A DNA stretch of 64,000 nt from Gramella sp. AN32 (GCF_023718305.1 NZ_QEYO01000004.1:1-64000), one strand, 5' to 3'. Shown: positions 53,217-63,503, counted from the first letter of the stretch. Translations and numbers: made by a program. Notes: generated by a model from the sequence alone, not told the origin.

Positions 53217-56153
53217 ATGAAAAATTTATTTAAAGGCACATTGCTCATGCTTTTTATGATCCCAATGAGCTTTTTTGCCCAAAATCAGTTAAGCGGTTCT
53301 GTTTCTGAAACAGCTACCGGTTTACCTGTACCGGGTGTAAACGTAATTATTAAAGGTACCTCTACTGGAACGATCACAGATTTTGACGGGAATTATATCC
53401 TGCAAAATGTGGCCAACGGCGATGTGGTGGTTTTCTCTTTCTTAGGTTTCGCAACGAAAGAGATCCCCTATACAGGCCAGGCCACTATAGATGTCTCCTT
53501 AGAGGAGGATGCTGCAACCCTGGATGAAATTGTTTTGATAGGGTATGGTAGTGTTAAGAAAAAAGATGCCACGGGTTCTGTTTCCACTATCTCTCCGGAG
53601 GAATTCAACAAAGGTGCCGTTGTAGCGGCGGACCAACTGATTCAGGGTAAAGTTGCAGGAATCCAGGTGATCAACGGAGGCGGTTCACCAGGCGAAGGTG
53701 CCCAGATTCGTATTCGTAGTGGTTCTTCCCTGAATGCTAATAATGATCCTTTATATGTTATCGATGGTGTACCGGTAGATTCCGGTGGAATTGAAGGGGG
53801 TAGAAACCCACTGGCTACCATCAACCAAAATGATATTGAATCCATCAACATTTTAAAAGATGCCTCAGCGACTGCAATTTATGGAGTTAGGGCTTCCAAT
53901 GGGGTGGTGATTGTTACTACAAAAAGAGGAAAATCTGGCGAGTTAAAGATTTCCTATAATTCAACATATAGCTATTCTACTATAAATAAAACGGTAGATG
54001 CTCTTACACCAGTTCAGTTCCGTGAGTATGTTAATGCAAATGGAAATGAAGCGCAAATTGGTTTAATTGGAGATTCCAATACCAACTGGCAGGATCTTAT
54101 CTATCGCGATGCTTTTGGAACAGATCAAAGTGTTTCAGCCACAGGAGGTAAAGATTTTTACAATTATCGCGTTTCTACAGGTTTTGCAAATTATGCGGGT
54201 ATTCTTAAGAGAGATAACTTCCAAAGAACGACCATGTCTGCAGCACTTACTTTCAGGTTTTTGGATGATCACTTAAGATTTGATATTAACAATAATAATT
54301 CGATCATTGAAAGTAATTACAGTAACCGTGGGGCGATTGGTTCAGCGATTGCATTTGATCCTACCCAACCGGTTTATGTAGATGATCAAACTTATGGGGG
54401 ATATTTCCGTTGGACAAATCCTAACAACAATAGGTTAAATACGCTGGCCCCGGCAAACCCGTTAGCCTTAATTAATCAAACCGATAATTACGGAAAGGCC
54501 TTCAGAAGTATTGGAAACCTTCAAACGGAATATAAAATGCATTTCCTACCTGAACTTAAAGCGGTTTTGAACTTAGGTTATGATATGCTTTCAGGTAGAT
54601 CTTATGGCGGCGAACAACTGGAATTTGTAAGTATTAATGCTGATGGGGAAAGATCTCCATCTTCCTATAATAATGTTCAGAATAAAGAGAACCGATTGTT
54701 GGATGCCTACCTTAATTATAATAAATATTTTGAAGGTTCGGGAACCAATATAGATCTCACCGGGGGTTATAATTATCAGGATTTTCGTTATCCCACTACC
54801 TTTTTTACAGATGACGGGAATGGCGTAATTGTTGAAGTTTCTAACGAAACACGTCTTAACCTGCAATCTTATTTTGCGAGGTTAAACCTGACTCAAAGCG
54901 ATAAATACCTATTAACGCTTTCTATTCGGCGCGACGGGACTTCAAGATTTACAGAAGAAAACAGATGGGGTAATTTTCCCGCCGCGGCAATTGGCTGGAA
55001 AGTGAACGAAGAAAATTTCTTAAAAGGTTCGGATATAGTGAGCAATCTCAAATTTAGGGGAAGTTGGGGTATCACCGGGCAGCAGGAAGTAGGTGACATT
55101 TACCCATCACTCCCGCTCTACCAAACAGGTACCAACACCGTTGCTTACCAATTCGGAAATCAATTTGTGCAAACCATCCGTCCCCAGCCTTATAATACCA
55201 ACCTGGTTTGGGAAGAGACTGAAACCTATAATGCCGGTATCGATTTTGGTTTTTTTGATGAAAGGGTGACCGGAGCGATTGATGCGTACGAAAGAACTAC
55301 TACAGACCTTTTGGTTTTCACCAATAACCCACAGGGAGTTGGGTTCTCCAATGCAGATGATTATAATATAGGTACTCTTGAAAACAGGGGGCTGGAGATT
55401 GCTGCAGATGTGTATCCATTTAGGAACGATAACCTAACCTGGAGACTGGGAGGTAACATCACCTTTCAGGAATCAAAGATCACTGAACTAACTTTAATCG
55501 AGGATCCAGATTACACCGGTCTTGATATTGGAGGTATTGGAGGTGCTACCGGCAATACCATTCAAAACCATCAGGTAGGTTATGCCCCGTATTCTTTCTT
55601 TGTTTTTGAACAGGCTTATGGAGCCGATGGCAGACCCCTGGATGGTGTGTATGTTGACAGGAACCAGGATGGGATCGTGAACGAAGCCGATAAATATCGC
55701 TATAGAAAACCAGCCTCAGATGTGTATTATGGTATAAATACAGATCTTAACTATGCAAACTGGAACTTCAACATGTCCTGGAGGGGAAGTTGGGGGAACT
55801 ATAATTATAATAACGTAGATTCCCGTTTAGGCTATGGAGATGCATTACTAATTTTTGACACCTATGTAACGAATGGGGTTGAAAATTTATTAGAAACCAA
55901 TTTTACCCAGGCGCAATATCAGTCTGATTATTATATCCAGGATGCATCTTTTGTGAAGTTGGACAATGCTTCTATTGGCTATACTTTTGATTCTTTTTTG
56001 AACGATAGCAATTCCTTAACCATTACCGCTACCGGTCAGAATTTACTGATCATTTCAGATTATAGCGGAATAGACCCAGAAACCTACGGAATAGATAATA
56101 ACTTATATCCAAGACCGATGAATTTTGTTCTGGGATTCAATTTTAACTTTTAA
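53217..56153 (+). CDS. SusC/RagA-type TonB-linked outer-membrane transporter
   Basis: 978 residues. Signal peptide (1-21, ending SFFAQ), then a carboxypeptidase-D-regulatory-like domain (QLSGSVSETATGLPVPGVNV), plug with the family motif IRSGSSLNANNDPLYVIDGVPVD and KDASATAIYGVRASNGVVIVTTKRGK (each in parts), then a beta-barrel ending in an aromatic residue (NFNF). Imports maltooligosaccharides through the outer membrane with its SusD partner 5 bp downstream. The substrate is inferred from the flanking GH13 and GH65 genes. Confidence 0.96.
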   Translation: MKNLFKGTLLMLFMIPMSFFAQNQLSGSVSETATGLPVPGVNVIIKGTSTGTITDFDGNYILQNVANGDVVVFSFLGFATKEIPYTGQATIDVSLEEDAATLDEIVLIGYGSVKKKDATGSVSTISPEEFNKGAVVAADQLIQGKVAGIQVINGGGSPGEGAQIRIRSGSSLNANNDPLYVIDGVPVDSGGIEGGRNPLATINQNDIESINILKDASATAIYGVRASNGVVIVTTKRGKSGELKISYNSTYSYSTINKTVDALTPVQFREYVNANGNEAQIGLIGDSNTNWQDLIYRDAFGTDQSVSATGGKDFYNYRVSTGFANYAGILKRDNFQRTTMSAALTFRFLDDHLRFDINNNNSIIESNYSNRGAIGSAIAFDPTQPVYVDDQTYGGYFRWTNPNNNRLNTLAPANPLALINQTDNYGKAFRSIGNLQTEYKMHFLPELKAVLNLGYDMLSGRSYGGEQLEFVSINADGERSPSSYNNVQNKENRLLDAYLNYNKYFEGSGTNIDLTGGYNYQDFRYPTTFFTDDGNGVIVEVSNETRLNLQSYFARLNLTQSDKYLLTLSIRRDGTSRFTEENRWGNFPAAAIGWKVNEENFLKGSDIVSNLKFRGSWGITGQQEVGDIYPSLPLYQTGTNTVAYQFGNQFVQTIRPQPYNTNLVWEETETYNAGIDFGFFDERVTGAIDAYERTTTDLLVFTNNPQGVGFSNADDYNIGTLENRGLEIAADVYPFRNDNLTWRLGGNITFQESKITELTLIEDPDYTGLDIGGIGGATGNTIQNHQVGYAPYSFFVFEQAYGADGRPLDGVYVDRNQDGIVNEADKYRYRKPASDVYYGINTDLNYANWNFNMSWRGSWGNYNYNNVDSRLGYGDALLIFDTYVTNGVENLLETNFTQAQYQSDYYIQDASFVKLDNASIGYTFDSFLNDSNSLTITATGQNLLIISDYSGIDPETYGIDNNLYPRPMNFVLGFNFNF

Positions 56154-56158
56154 AAACT

Positions 56159-57757
56159 ATGAAAAATTTAAAAATATCATTTTTTAAATCGGCATTAGTT
56201 CTCTTAACGGTGTTTGCCGCGTCCTGTACAGATGATCTGGACCAGTCTAACCCAAACAGTGACACTTTGCTTTCTGCCGATAGGGTATATAGTAATCCTG
56301 AAAGTTATATTCAGCTGGTTGCTAAATTATACGCGGGACTTGCCACTACCGGCCAGGCTACAACTGGTGCTGCCGATATTTCACAAATTGATGAAGGTGA
56401 AAGTCAGTACATCCGTGGTTACTGGTTAATGCAGGAATTAACGACAGATGAAGCCATTATTGGATGGAATGACGGAACGATCAAAGATTTTCACTACCAA
56501 ACATGGACATCTGGGGATAGGTTTATCAATGCAACCTTTAACCGTTTAGACTTCCAGGTAAAGAACTGTAACGAGTTTTTAAGGCAAACCACTCAGGAAA
56601 AAATGGATGCAAGAGGATTAAGCGGAGATATTCAGTCAGAGATTCAAACTTACAGAGCTGAAGCTCGTTTTCTAAGGGCATTAAGCTACTACCATTTTAT
56701 TGATCTTTTTGGATCGGTTGGGTTGGTAACCGAAGATTCCCCCACAGATTTCTTTTTACCTGAACAAGTTTCGAGACAACAACTTTTCGATTTTGTGGAA
56801 GCTGAATTATTAGCCACTATGGAAGATCTTCCTGAAGTTGGCGCGATAGAATATCCCAGAGCCGATAAAGGTGCTGCCTGGATGCTTTTAGCCAATGTTT
56901 ATTTAAATGCCGAAGTCTATACCGGAAATCCCAGATATACAGATGCGATGACCTACACTCAGAAAGTGATCAACGCTGGTTATAGCTTACATGATAATTA
57001 CGAGGAATTATTCCTTGCAGATAACGATCAAAACGGGGCTCAAAATGAATTTATTTTTGCCGTTGCTTTTGACGGGATCAATACCCAGACTTATGGAGGT
57101 ACAACATTCTTAACCCACGCACCGGTTGGAGGATCAATGGATCCGGATAACTTCGGCATCAATGGTGGTTGGGCCGGAATCAGGACAACCTCGGCTTTGG
57201 TGAATAAATTTCAGATAGGAGAAGATTCCAGAGAGCAGTTTTATACAGATGGACAAACCCTTGAAATTGAAGATGTAAGTTCTTTTACTGATGGTTATGC
57301 CATCTCAAAATGGAAAAATGTAGATGTTGAGGGAAATCCCGGGAAAGACCAAACCGGCGATTTCGTAGATACAGATTTTCCTATTTATCGTCTCGCAGAT
57401 GCCTATTTAATGTATGCAGAGATCTTCCTTCGCGGAGGTGGTGGTACTCAGGCAGATGCACTGAATTATGTGAATTTGGTTCGCCAAAGAGCATTTAATG
57501 ACAACAATCATAATATTTCCGGAAATGATTTTAACTTGAATTTCATCTTAGATGAAAGGGCAAGAGAATTACATTGGGAAGCACACAGAAGAACAGATTT
57601 GATCCGTTTCAATAAATTCACAGGTGGGACTTATATCTGGCCATGGAAAGGAAACGTTGCAAATGGCGCTCCCACTCCATCGTTTAGGGATCTTTTCCCC
57701 ATTCCTTCAAATTCACTTGCAGGAAATCCAAATCTTACACAAAATCCAGGTTACTAA
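56159..57757 (+). CDS. SusD/RagB-type surface glycan-binding lipoprotein
   Basis: 532 residues with a lipoprotein signal (FAASC, Cys23). SusD-like TPR-rich fold: YRAEARFLRALSYYHFIDLFG near 160-180, RADKGAAWMLLANVYLNAEVY near 225, and the C-terminal RARELHWEAHRRTDLIRF typical of SusD/RagB. It caps the SusC barrel and binds the glucan. Tightly linked to susC. Confidence 0.96.
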   Translation: MKNLKISFFKSALVLLTVFAASCTDDLDQSNPNSDTLLSADRVYSNPESYIQLVAKLYAGLATTGQATTGAADISQIDEGESQYIRGYWLMQELTTDEAIIGWNDGTIKDFHYQTWTSGDRFINATFNRLDFQVKNCNEFLRQTTQEKMDARGLSGDIQSEIQTYRAEARFLRALSYYHFIDLFGSVGLVTEDSPTDFFLPEQVSRQQLFDFVEAELLATMEDLPEVGAIEYPRADKGAAWMLLANVYLNAEVYTGNPRYTDAMTYTQKVINAGYSLHDNYEELFLADNDQNGAQNEFIFAVAFDGINTQTYGGTTFLTHAPVGGSMDPDNFGINGGWAGIRTTSALVNKFQIGEDSREQFYTDGQTLEIEDVSSFTDGYAISKWKNVDVEGNPGKDQTGDFVDTDFPIYRLADAYLMYAEIFLRGGGGTQADALNYVNLVRQRAFNDNNHNISGNDFNLNFILDERARELHWEAHRRTDLIRFNKFTGGTYIWPWKGNVANGAPTPSFRDLFPIPSNSLAGNPNLTQNPGY

Positions 57758-57774
57758 AAATAATATATACAAGC

Positions 57775-58863
57775 ATGAAAAATTTTAAAAGTTTACTAGT
57801 ACTATTCATTGCGAGTTTTGCAATTTCCTGTTCTACAGATGATGTACAGGACAGGCCGGTGATAGAACCAACCGGTTCACCCGTATTACTGGCCCCAGAT
57901 GAAGGAAATATATACAATCTATCATTTGAGCAAAACTCAGACCTGGTGGAAAGGTTCGTATGGTCTGAAGCTGATTTTGGCGGAGACGTGGAGATTACTT
58001 ATAATATCCAGATTGATAATGCCGGAAATGAGTTTGCCAATGCGGAATCCTTAGGAAGCATTATTGGTACAACACAATTGGGGGTAACTACAGAAACTCT
58101 AAACAACACTGTTTTAGCTTTAGGTGCTGTTCCTTTTGAAGCAGCCCCTTACGAAGTAAGGGTAATGTCCTTAGTGGGAGGAATGGAAATGTACAGTGAG
58201 ACCAAAACGATCACGGTTTCTCCATTCACTACAGAAGCTCCAAAAATTTACGTTGTTGGAGGTTTTCAGGGTGCGAGCGGTTATGGAAATGACTGGACCC
58301 CGGCAGATGCTGTTCCTTTAGCTGCTTCAGGATTTGGAGAAACTGAATTTGAAGGTTTTGTATATTTTGCTGCGGAAGATTCGCAATTTAAGTTTCTTCC
58401 CACCAATACTGGTTATGATGGTGATTATGGTGATGCCGGTGAGGCTGATGGCGATTATACCGGAGTGATTGAACAGGAAGGTGAAGTGAATGCCGGTCTT
58501 CCGGAAAGCGGAGCTGGTTATTATCAGGTTGTGGTAGATACAGAAGCACTTACTTACACTTTAACCCGAACAGAATGGGCCATCATAGGAGATGCAACAC
58601 CTAAAGGCTGGGATGAAGATACAGATATGACTTATGATGCAGAGGCAAAAGTTTGGAAAATTACCCTCGAATTAACTGGAGGTAAGCTTATCAAATTTAG
58701 AGCAAATGATGCCTGGGATCTAAACCTGGGTGGTGATAGCGATGGTGACGGGTTTATGGAATATGGAGGCCCGGATATTCAGGTGGGTGCAGATGGTAAT
58801 TACACGGTCACTCTGGATCTAAGCAATCCCAGAATGTACACCTACTCTTTAACAATGAACTAA
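57775..58863 (+). CDS. SusE/SusF-like surface starch-binding lipoprotein
   Basis: 362 residues; lipoprotein signal (FAISC, Cys19), an N-terminal SusE Ig-like domain (about 30-150, SPVLLAPDEGN and FVWSEADFGGDVEITYNIQID), then two SusE/F starch-binding modules (about 158-265 from IYVVGGFQGASGYGNDWTPAD, and 266-362 from WAIIGDATPKGWDEDTDM). It binds alpha-glucan at the cell surface and assists SusCD. It lies 17 bp after susD and is followed by an intrinsic terminator. Confidence 0.92.
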   Translation: MKNFKSLLVLFIASFAISCSTDDVQDRPVIEPTGSPVLLAPDEGNIYNLSFEQNSDLVERFVWSEADFGGDVEITYNIQIDNAGNEFANAESLGSIIGTTQLGVTTETLNNTVLALGAVPFEAAPYEVRVMSLVGGMEMYSETKTITVSPFTTEAPKIYVVGGFQGASGYGNDWTPADAVPLAASGFGETEFEGFVYFAAEDSQFKFLPTNTGYDGDYGDAGEADGDYTGVIEQEGEVNAGLPESGAGYYQVVVDTEALTYTLTRTEWAIIGDATPKGWDEDTDMTYDAEAKVWKITLELTGGKLIKFRANDAWDLNLGGDSDGDGFMEYGGPDIQVGADGNYTVTLDLSNPRMYTYSLTMN

Positions 58864-58870
58864 AAATTGG

Positions 58871-58897
58871 AAGGGCTATGAAAATAGCCCTTTTTTG
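58871..58897 (+). terminator. Terminator between susE-like gene and the surface amylase gene
   Basis: AAGGGCTAT-GAAA-ATAGCCCTT is a perfect 9-bp stem with a stable GNRA-type tetraloop, continuing into T6. It separates susCDE from the amylase gene 30 bp further on, so the amylase is either expressed by readthrough or from a separate start. Confidence 0.85.
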
Positions 58898-58926
58898 ATC
58901 TTATATTTTTAAATACGAAACGGCTT

Positions 58927-60366
58927 ATGAAATGTGTGAATTTTAAACTTTTGCTATTACTTTTTCTGGCAATAACTTCCTGTTCAAAAGATGGGGACCC
59001 GGTAGATCCTACAGATGACACAGGTGGCACGCCCAATCCTCCACCCACTACACCAACCGCAATAGACCTTAACGCTTATGCCAATGGAAGCGGGGTGATG
59101 ATGCAGGCATTCTACTGGGATGTGGAACCACGTTTTGGATGGTGGGACCTTTTATCAGAAAAAGTGGAAGGTTGGGCAGATGCTGGTGTAGACAGGATTT
59201 GGTTACCCGTAGCAAGTAAAGGCAATTCCGGAGGTTATTCTATGGGTTACGATCCTTCAGATTATTTTGATTTTGGAGAATACAACCAGCATGGCACAGT
59301 GGAGACCAGATTTGGTTCCCGCGAAGAACTGGAGAATTTAATTGCCAAAGCTCATGAAAATGACCTGGAAGTGATTGCAGATATCGTCCTTAATCATAAT
59401 TCAGGTGGAGGCCTTGAATACAATCCCTATCGTGAAAAGGAAACTTATACCCTATTTAATGAAGAAAATGGAAATGCTTCTGGCATGTTCAATAGAAATT
59501 ATGAAGATTTTCATCCTAACAGTACCAGCCAGAGCGATGCTGGGAATTTATTCTTTGCAGAACAAGATGTAGATCATGATGTGCCTTATGTTCAGGATTG
59601 GTTATGGAAAAAAGAAAATTCCGTAGCAAAATATTATAAAAATGTAATGGGTTTCGACGGATGGAGATTTGATTATGTAAAAGGTTTTGCACCCTGGGTG
59701 GTAAAAGCCTGGAATGACGAAGTTGGCGGATTCTCTGTAGGTGAAAATTACGATGGGAATGCCGCTGTTCTGGAAAAATGGGTGGAAGAATCAGGTTCAG
59801 CAGCGTTCGATTTTGCCGCATTCTACAAGATGGAAGAGGCTTTTGACAGATTTCAGGATTTAACTTATTTGGAAAGGGATATGCTGAGAAAAACCTACCC
59901 CGAAAAAGCCGTGACTTTCGTGGCCAACCATGATACTGAAAAAGATGAAAATCAGGATAATCGTATTAGCCGCGTACATAAGCTACAATCTTATGCTTAT
60001 ATCATGACGCATGATGGTTATCCAACTGTATTTTATCTGGATTATGAAGATGAACAGTTTAAGGCAAAGATTCAGCAGCTTATCAAAATTCATAATAGTA
60101 TCGCTACGGGAGATGTAGAGGTACTTTATGTAGATAATGATGAATACATTATGAAAAGAAAGGGTGACGTTTCAAATCCAGGATTAATTCTATATATTAG
60201 CAATTCCAACGGAAAAAAAACCAGAGCGGTTACATCTAACTGGACTAATGTTACCCTAATGGATTATAGTGGCAACTCAACATATTACCCTACCTCCGAT
60301 GGAAATGGAGAGGTGACTATTGAAGCTCCGGCTAACGGATTTTCAATTTGGTCTATCACGAAATAA
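58927..60366 (+). CDS. GH13 alpha-amylase lipoprotein (SusG role)
   Basis: 479 residues with a lipoprotein signal (ITSC, Cys19) and an acidic, Pro/Thr-rich linker (to about 45). The GH13 barrel begins GVMMQAFYWDVE. Active site: Asp249 in GWRFDYVKGF, Glu273 in FSVGENYDG, and Asp in FVANHDTEKDENQ near 338. The MQAFYWD start and short C domain resemble the bacterial liquefying/plant-type alpha-amylase subfamilies. It is probably on the cell surface, cutting starch for SusCD. Confidence 0.93.
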   Translation: MKCVNFKLLLLLFLAITSCSKDGDPVDPTDDTGGTPNPPPTTPTAIDLNAYANGSGVMMQAFYWDVEPRFGWWDLLSEKVEGWADAGVDRIWLPVASKGNSGGYSMGYDPSDYFDFGEYNQHGTVETRFGSREELENLIAKAHENDLEVIADIVLNHNSGGGLEYNPYREKETYTLFNEENGNASGMFNRNYEDFHPNSTSQSDAGNLFFAEQDVDHDVPYVQDWLWKKENSVAKYYKNVMGFDGWRFDYVKGFAPWVVKAWNDEVGGFSVGENYDGNAAVLEKWVEESGSAAFDFAAFYKMEEAFDRFQDLTYLERDMLRKTYPEKAVTFVANHDTEKDENQDNRISRVHKLQSYAYIMTHDGYPTVFYLDYEDEQFKAKIQQLIKIHNSIATGDVEVLYVDNDEYIMKRKGDVSNPGLILYISNSNGKKTRAVTSNWTNVTLMDYSGNSTYYPTSDGNGEVTIEAPANGFSIWSITK

Positions 60367-60681
60367 AAACTTTATTTTGAATTTTCATAGGTGTTAATTC
60401 AGTCAGGGCCGGTCTTCTAGACCGGCCTTTTTTTTATGTACTGTTTTAAAATTTCGCAGCTTTTCCAGGATTTTAATAGCTGTAAAGAAATTCCAAGCTT
60501 TTATTTACATATTTTCAAAATTTGTTAACTTTTCATTGTTAGTAAATTTTTATATAACTGATTATTAGTCTATTAACAATATTTTCTTGATAACTTTTTC
60601 AAAATGATTTGTTAAGGGTTTGAAATCTTTGATTAGATTTATACCACTCCAAATGGAAAATAATCTAATAATCTCAATTCT
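60367..60681. other. Spacer upstream of the ribonucleotide reductase
   Basis: The 315 bp hold the amylase terminator and then about 240 AT-rich bases with four TTGTTAA-like words (60522-60529, 60536-60542, inverted 60573-60580, 60609-60616). No cobalamin riboswitch features and no ORF are seen. Confidence 0.5.
60407..60437 (+). terminator. Terminator of the susCDE-amylase arm
   Basis: GGCCGGTC-TTCTA-GACCGGCC has a perfect 8-bp GC-rich stem followed by nine T. Confidence 0.93.
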
Positions 60682-63237
60682 ATGCCTGTACAAGAAAAAG
60701 CCGCCGCTTCTAAAAGTTTCTCTCAACAGGAGGCCTTCGAAGCTTCTGTAAAATATTTTAACGGAGACGACCTCGCCGCGAGGGTCTGGGTGAATAAATA
60801 TGCCCTCAAAGATTCTGATGGGAATATTTATGAAGAAACTCCTAACGATATGCACCATCGTATCGCCAAAGAAATTGCCCGAGTGGAAAAGAAATATGAA
60901 AACCCTATGAGTGAGGAAGAGGTTTTCGATCTTATCAAAAATTTTAAATATATCGTACCCCAGGGAAGTCCTATGGCAGGTATTGGGAACCCTTACCAGG
61001 TTGGATCGCTTTCCAACTGTTTTGTAATAGGGAATGATGGTAATTCAGATTCTTACGGTGGAATTATGAAGATCGATCAGGAACAGGTACAGCTAATGAA
61101 ACGTCGTGGCGGTGTTGGGCATGATCTTTCTCATATAAGGCCAAAAGGTTCTGCTGTAAAGAACTCTGCGCTTACCTCAACGGGGATCGTTCCGTTTATG
61201 GAACGTTATTCCAATTCTACAAGAGAAGTTGCCCAGGATGGTAGACGCGGCGCTCTAATGTTATCAGTATCCATCAATCATCCCGATGTGGAAGATTTTA
61301 TCGATGCTAAAATGGAACAGGGCAAGGTTACAGGTGCGAATGTTTCGGTTAGGATCGATGATGAATTTATGAAAGCGGTAAGAAACAATACGAACTATAC
61401 GCAGAAATATCCGGTTTTCAGTAATAACCCAAAATTCTCCAAAGATATTCAGGCAGATAAACTCTGGAAGAAGATTGTACATAATGCATGGAAATCAGCT
61501 GAACCAGGAATCCTTTTCTGGGATACCGTAATCAATGAGTCAGTGCCAGATTGTTATGCAGATCTCGGTTATAAAACAGTTTCCACGAATCCATGTGGCG
61601 AGATTCCCCTTTGCCCTTATGATTCCTGCCGTTTATTGGCGATCAATTTATACTCGTATGTAGACAAACCCTTTACAGAAAATGCAAGTTTCAATTTTGA
61701 TCTTTTTAAAAATCATGTAGGGAAAGCTCAAAGGATCATGGATGATATTATTGATCTGGAATTGGAAAAGATCGATAATATTCTGGCAAAAATAGATGCA
61801 GATCCTGAAGATGAGGTGGTAAAAAGAGTTGAAAAAGAACTTTGGTTAAATATTCGCACAAAGGCGTATGAAGGAAGAAGAACCGGAATTGGCATCACTG
61901 CGGAAGGTGATATGCTTGCGGGTCTTGGCATTAAATATGGAAGTGAGCAAGGCATAGATTTTTCTACCGATATTCATAAAAAACTGGCGCTTGCCGCCTA
62001 TAGATCTTCTGTAGATACTGCGAAGGAAAGGGGCGCTTTCTCTATTTTTGATTCTGAAAGGGAAAAAAACAATCCGTTTATTCTTAGACTGAAGGATGCT
62101 GATGAGAAGCTATATTATGATATGCTGGAATACGGCAGAAGGAATATCGCTTTATTGACCATTGCCCCTACGGGAACTACCAGTTTAATGACCCAAACTA
62201 CCTCCGGGATAGAACCAGTTTTTTTACCGGTTTATAAAAGAAGAAGAAAAGTAAATCCAAATGATAAAGATGCCCGAATCGATTTTGTAGATGAAGTTGG
62301 CGATAGCTGGGAAGAATATGTGGTATTTCACCATCGCTTTAAAGAATGGATGCGGGCGAATGGTCATGATACCGATAAGAACTATTCCCAGGAAGAGATC
62401 GATAAACTGGTAAAAAAATCTCCTTATTACCAGGCCACCTCTAATGATGTAGATTGGATGAGCAAGGTGAAAATGCAGGGAGCGGTCCAAAAATGGGTAG
62501 ATCATTCCATAAGTGTTACGATCAATTTGCCGAATAATGTAGATGAAGAACTGGTGGGAAGATTGTACCTGGAAGCCTGGGAAGCCGGCTGTAAAGGGGT
62601 AACGGTATATCGCGATGGCTCCCGATCTGGAGTGTTGATCTCTAACGAAGAGAAAAAAGAAGATAAAGCAGACCAAAAAGCAGGTTCATTCCCTTTAAAA
62701 AGACCACAAACACTATTGGCTGATGTGGTTCGTTTTCAGAATAATAAAGATAAATGGATCGCATTTATTGGGCTGGTAGATGATAAACCTTATGAAATCT
62801 TTACCGGATTTGCTGATGATGAAGAAGGAATTATGATTCCGCGTTGGGTAAATGAAGGTTATATTATCAAGAATAGGGATGAAAATGGTCAATCCCGATA
62901 TGATTTTCAATATGAAAACAAACGCGGATATAAAACTACCATTGAAGGACTTTCCCATAAGTTCAATCCGGAATTCTGGAATTATGCGAAACTTATTTCA
63001 AGTACCTTAAGACATGGAATGTCTATAGACAAGGTGGTAGATCTAATTAATAGTCTACAGCTGGACAACGAGTCCATCAATACCTGGAAAAATGGTGTGG
63101 TGAGGGCGCTTAAACGTTTTATTGCTGATGGCACTGTGGCCAGCAAGGAAAAATGCAGCAATTGCAATAGCACAAGTTTGATCTATCAGGAAGGTTGTTT
63201 AACCTGTAAGGATTGTGGTTCTTCCAAGTGTGGTTAA
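60682..63237 (+). CDS. nrdJ: Adenosylcobalamin-dependent (class II) ribonucleotide reductase
   Basis: Reduces ribonucleotides to deoxyribonucleotides with a B12-derived radical, independent of oxygen. 851 residues. Visible: VGSLSNCFVIGNDGNSDSYGG near 108-130 (active-site Cys), MKRRGGVGHDLSHIRPKGS near 137, STNPCGEIPLCPYDSCRL near 300 (Cys and Glu of the radical site), APTGTTSLMTQTTSGIEPVF near 498-517. A Cys-rich C terminus (CSNCNSTS..CLTCKDCGSSKCG) shuttles electrons. No nrdR, partner subunit or cobalamin genes are adjacent. Confidence 0.93.
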   Translation: MPVQEKAAASKSFSQQEAFEASVKYFNGDDLAARVWVNKYALKDSDGNIYEETPNDMHHRIAKEIARVEKKYENPMSEEEVFDLIKNFKYIVPQGSPMAGIGNPYQVGSLSNCFVIGNDGNSDSYGGIMKIDQEQVQLMKRRGGVGHDLSHIRPKGSAVKNSALTSTGIVPFMERYSNSTREVAQDGRRGALMLSVSINHPDVEDFIDAKMEQGKVTGANVSVRIDDEFMKAVRNNTNYTQKYPVFSNNPKFSKDIQADKLWKKIVHNAWKSAEPGILFWDTVINESVPDCYADLGYKTVSTNPCGEIPLCPYDSCRLLAINLYSYVDKPFTENASFNFDLFKNHVGKAQRIMDDIIDLELEKIDNILAKIDADPEDEVVKRVEKELWLNIRTKAYEGRRTGIGITAEGDMLAGLGIKYGSEQGIDFSTDIHKKLALAAYRSSVDTAKERGAFSIFDSEREKNNPFILRLKDADEKLYYDMLEYGRRNIALLTIAPTGTTSLMTQTTSGIEPVFLPVYKRRRKVNPNDKDARIDFVDEVGDSWEEYVVFHHRFKEWMRANGHDTDKNYSQEEIDKLVKKSPYYQATSNDVDWMSKVKMQGAVQKWVDHSISVTINLPNNVDEELVGRLYLEAWEAGCKGVTVYRDGSRSGVLISNEEKKEDKADQKAGSFPLKRPQTLLADVVRFQNNKDKWIAFIGLVDDKPYEIFTGFADDEEGIMIPRWVNEGYIIKNRDENGQSRYDFQYENKRGYKTTIEGLSHKFNPEFWNYAKLISSTLRHGMSIDKVVDLINSLQLDNESINTWKNGVVRALKRFIADGTVASKEKCSNCNSTSLIYQEGCLTCKDCGSSKCG

Positions 63238-63259
63238 TTTTCTATAAGATTTAATAAAA

Positions 63260-63287
63260 AGGCTCTCCAAAATGAGAGCCTTTTTTT
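63260..63287 (+). terminator. Terminator of nrdJ
   Basis: AGGCTCTC-CAAAAT-GAGAGCCT is followed by T7, 22 bases after the stop. Confidence 0.93.
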
Positions 63288-63290
63288 ATT

Positions 63291-63496
63291 CGTTATTGAG
63301 AGGGAACAAAGTGACTGAAGCAATCTCAATTAAAAAACAAATCATTAAGGAGATCGCCACGCTGCGCTCGCGATGACAACTTACCTAAATATAGCTTTAA
63401 AGTCATTCCAACCGAAGGGAGAAATCTCATAATCAATTAGCAAGAATCAATTAAAGAAAATCCTGCCACCACATTTCGACTACGCGCAATGTGACA
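63291..63496. repeat. Composite repeat cassette, copy A
   Basis: Order of parts: CGTTATTGAGAGGGAAC...GATCGCCACGCTGCGCTCGCGATGAC element, the linker CCTAAATATAGCTTTAAA, a GTCATTCCAACCGAAGGGAGAAATCTCAT element, a unique stretch, and CACATTTCGACTACGCGCAATGTGACA. The same order is repeated directly downstream (copy B). Confidence 0.85.
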
Positions 63497-63503
63497 AAGC
63501 ATT

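Noticed and set aside
60438..60681. Cobalamin riboswitch before nrdJ
   Set aside because: I could not find a B12-box-like conserved block or the expected GC-rich stems in this very AT-rich leader.
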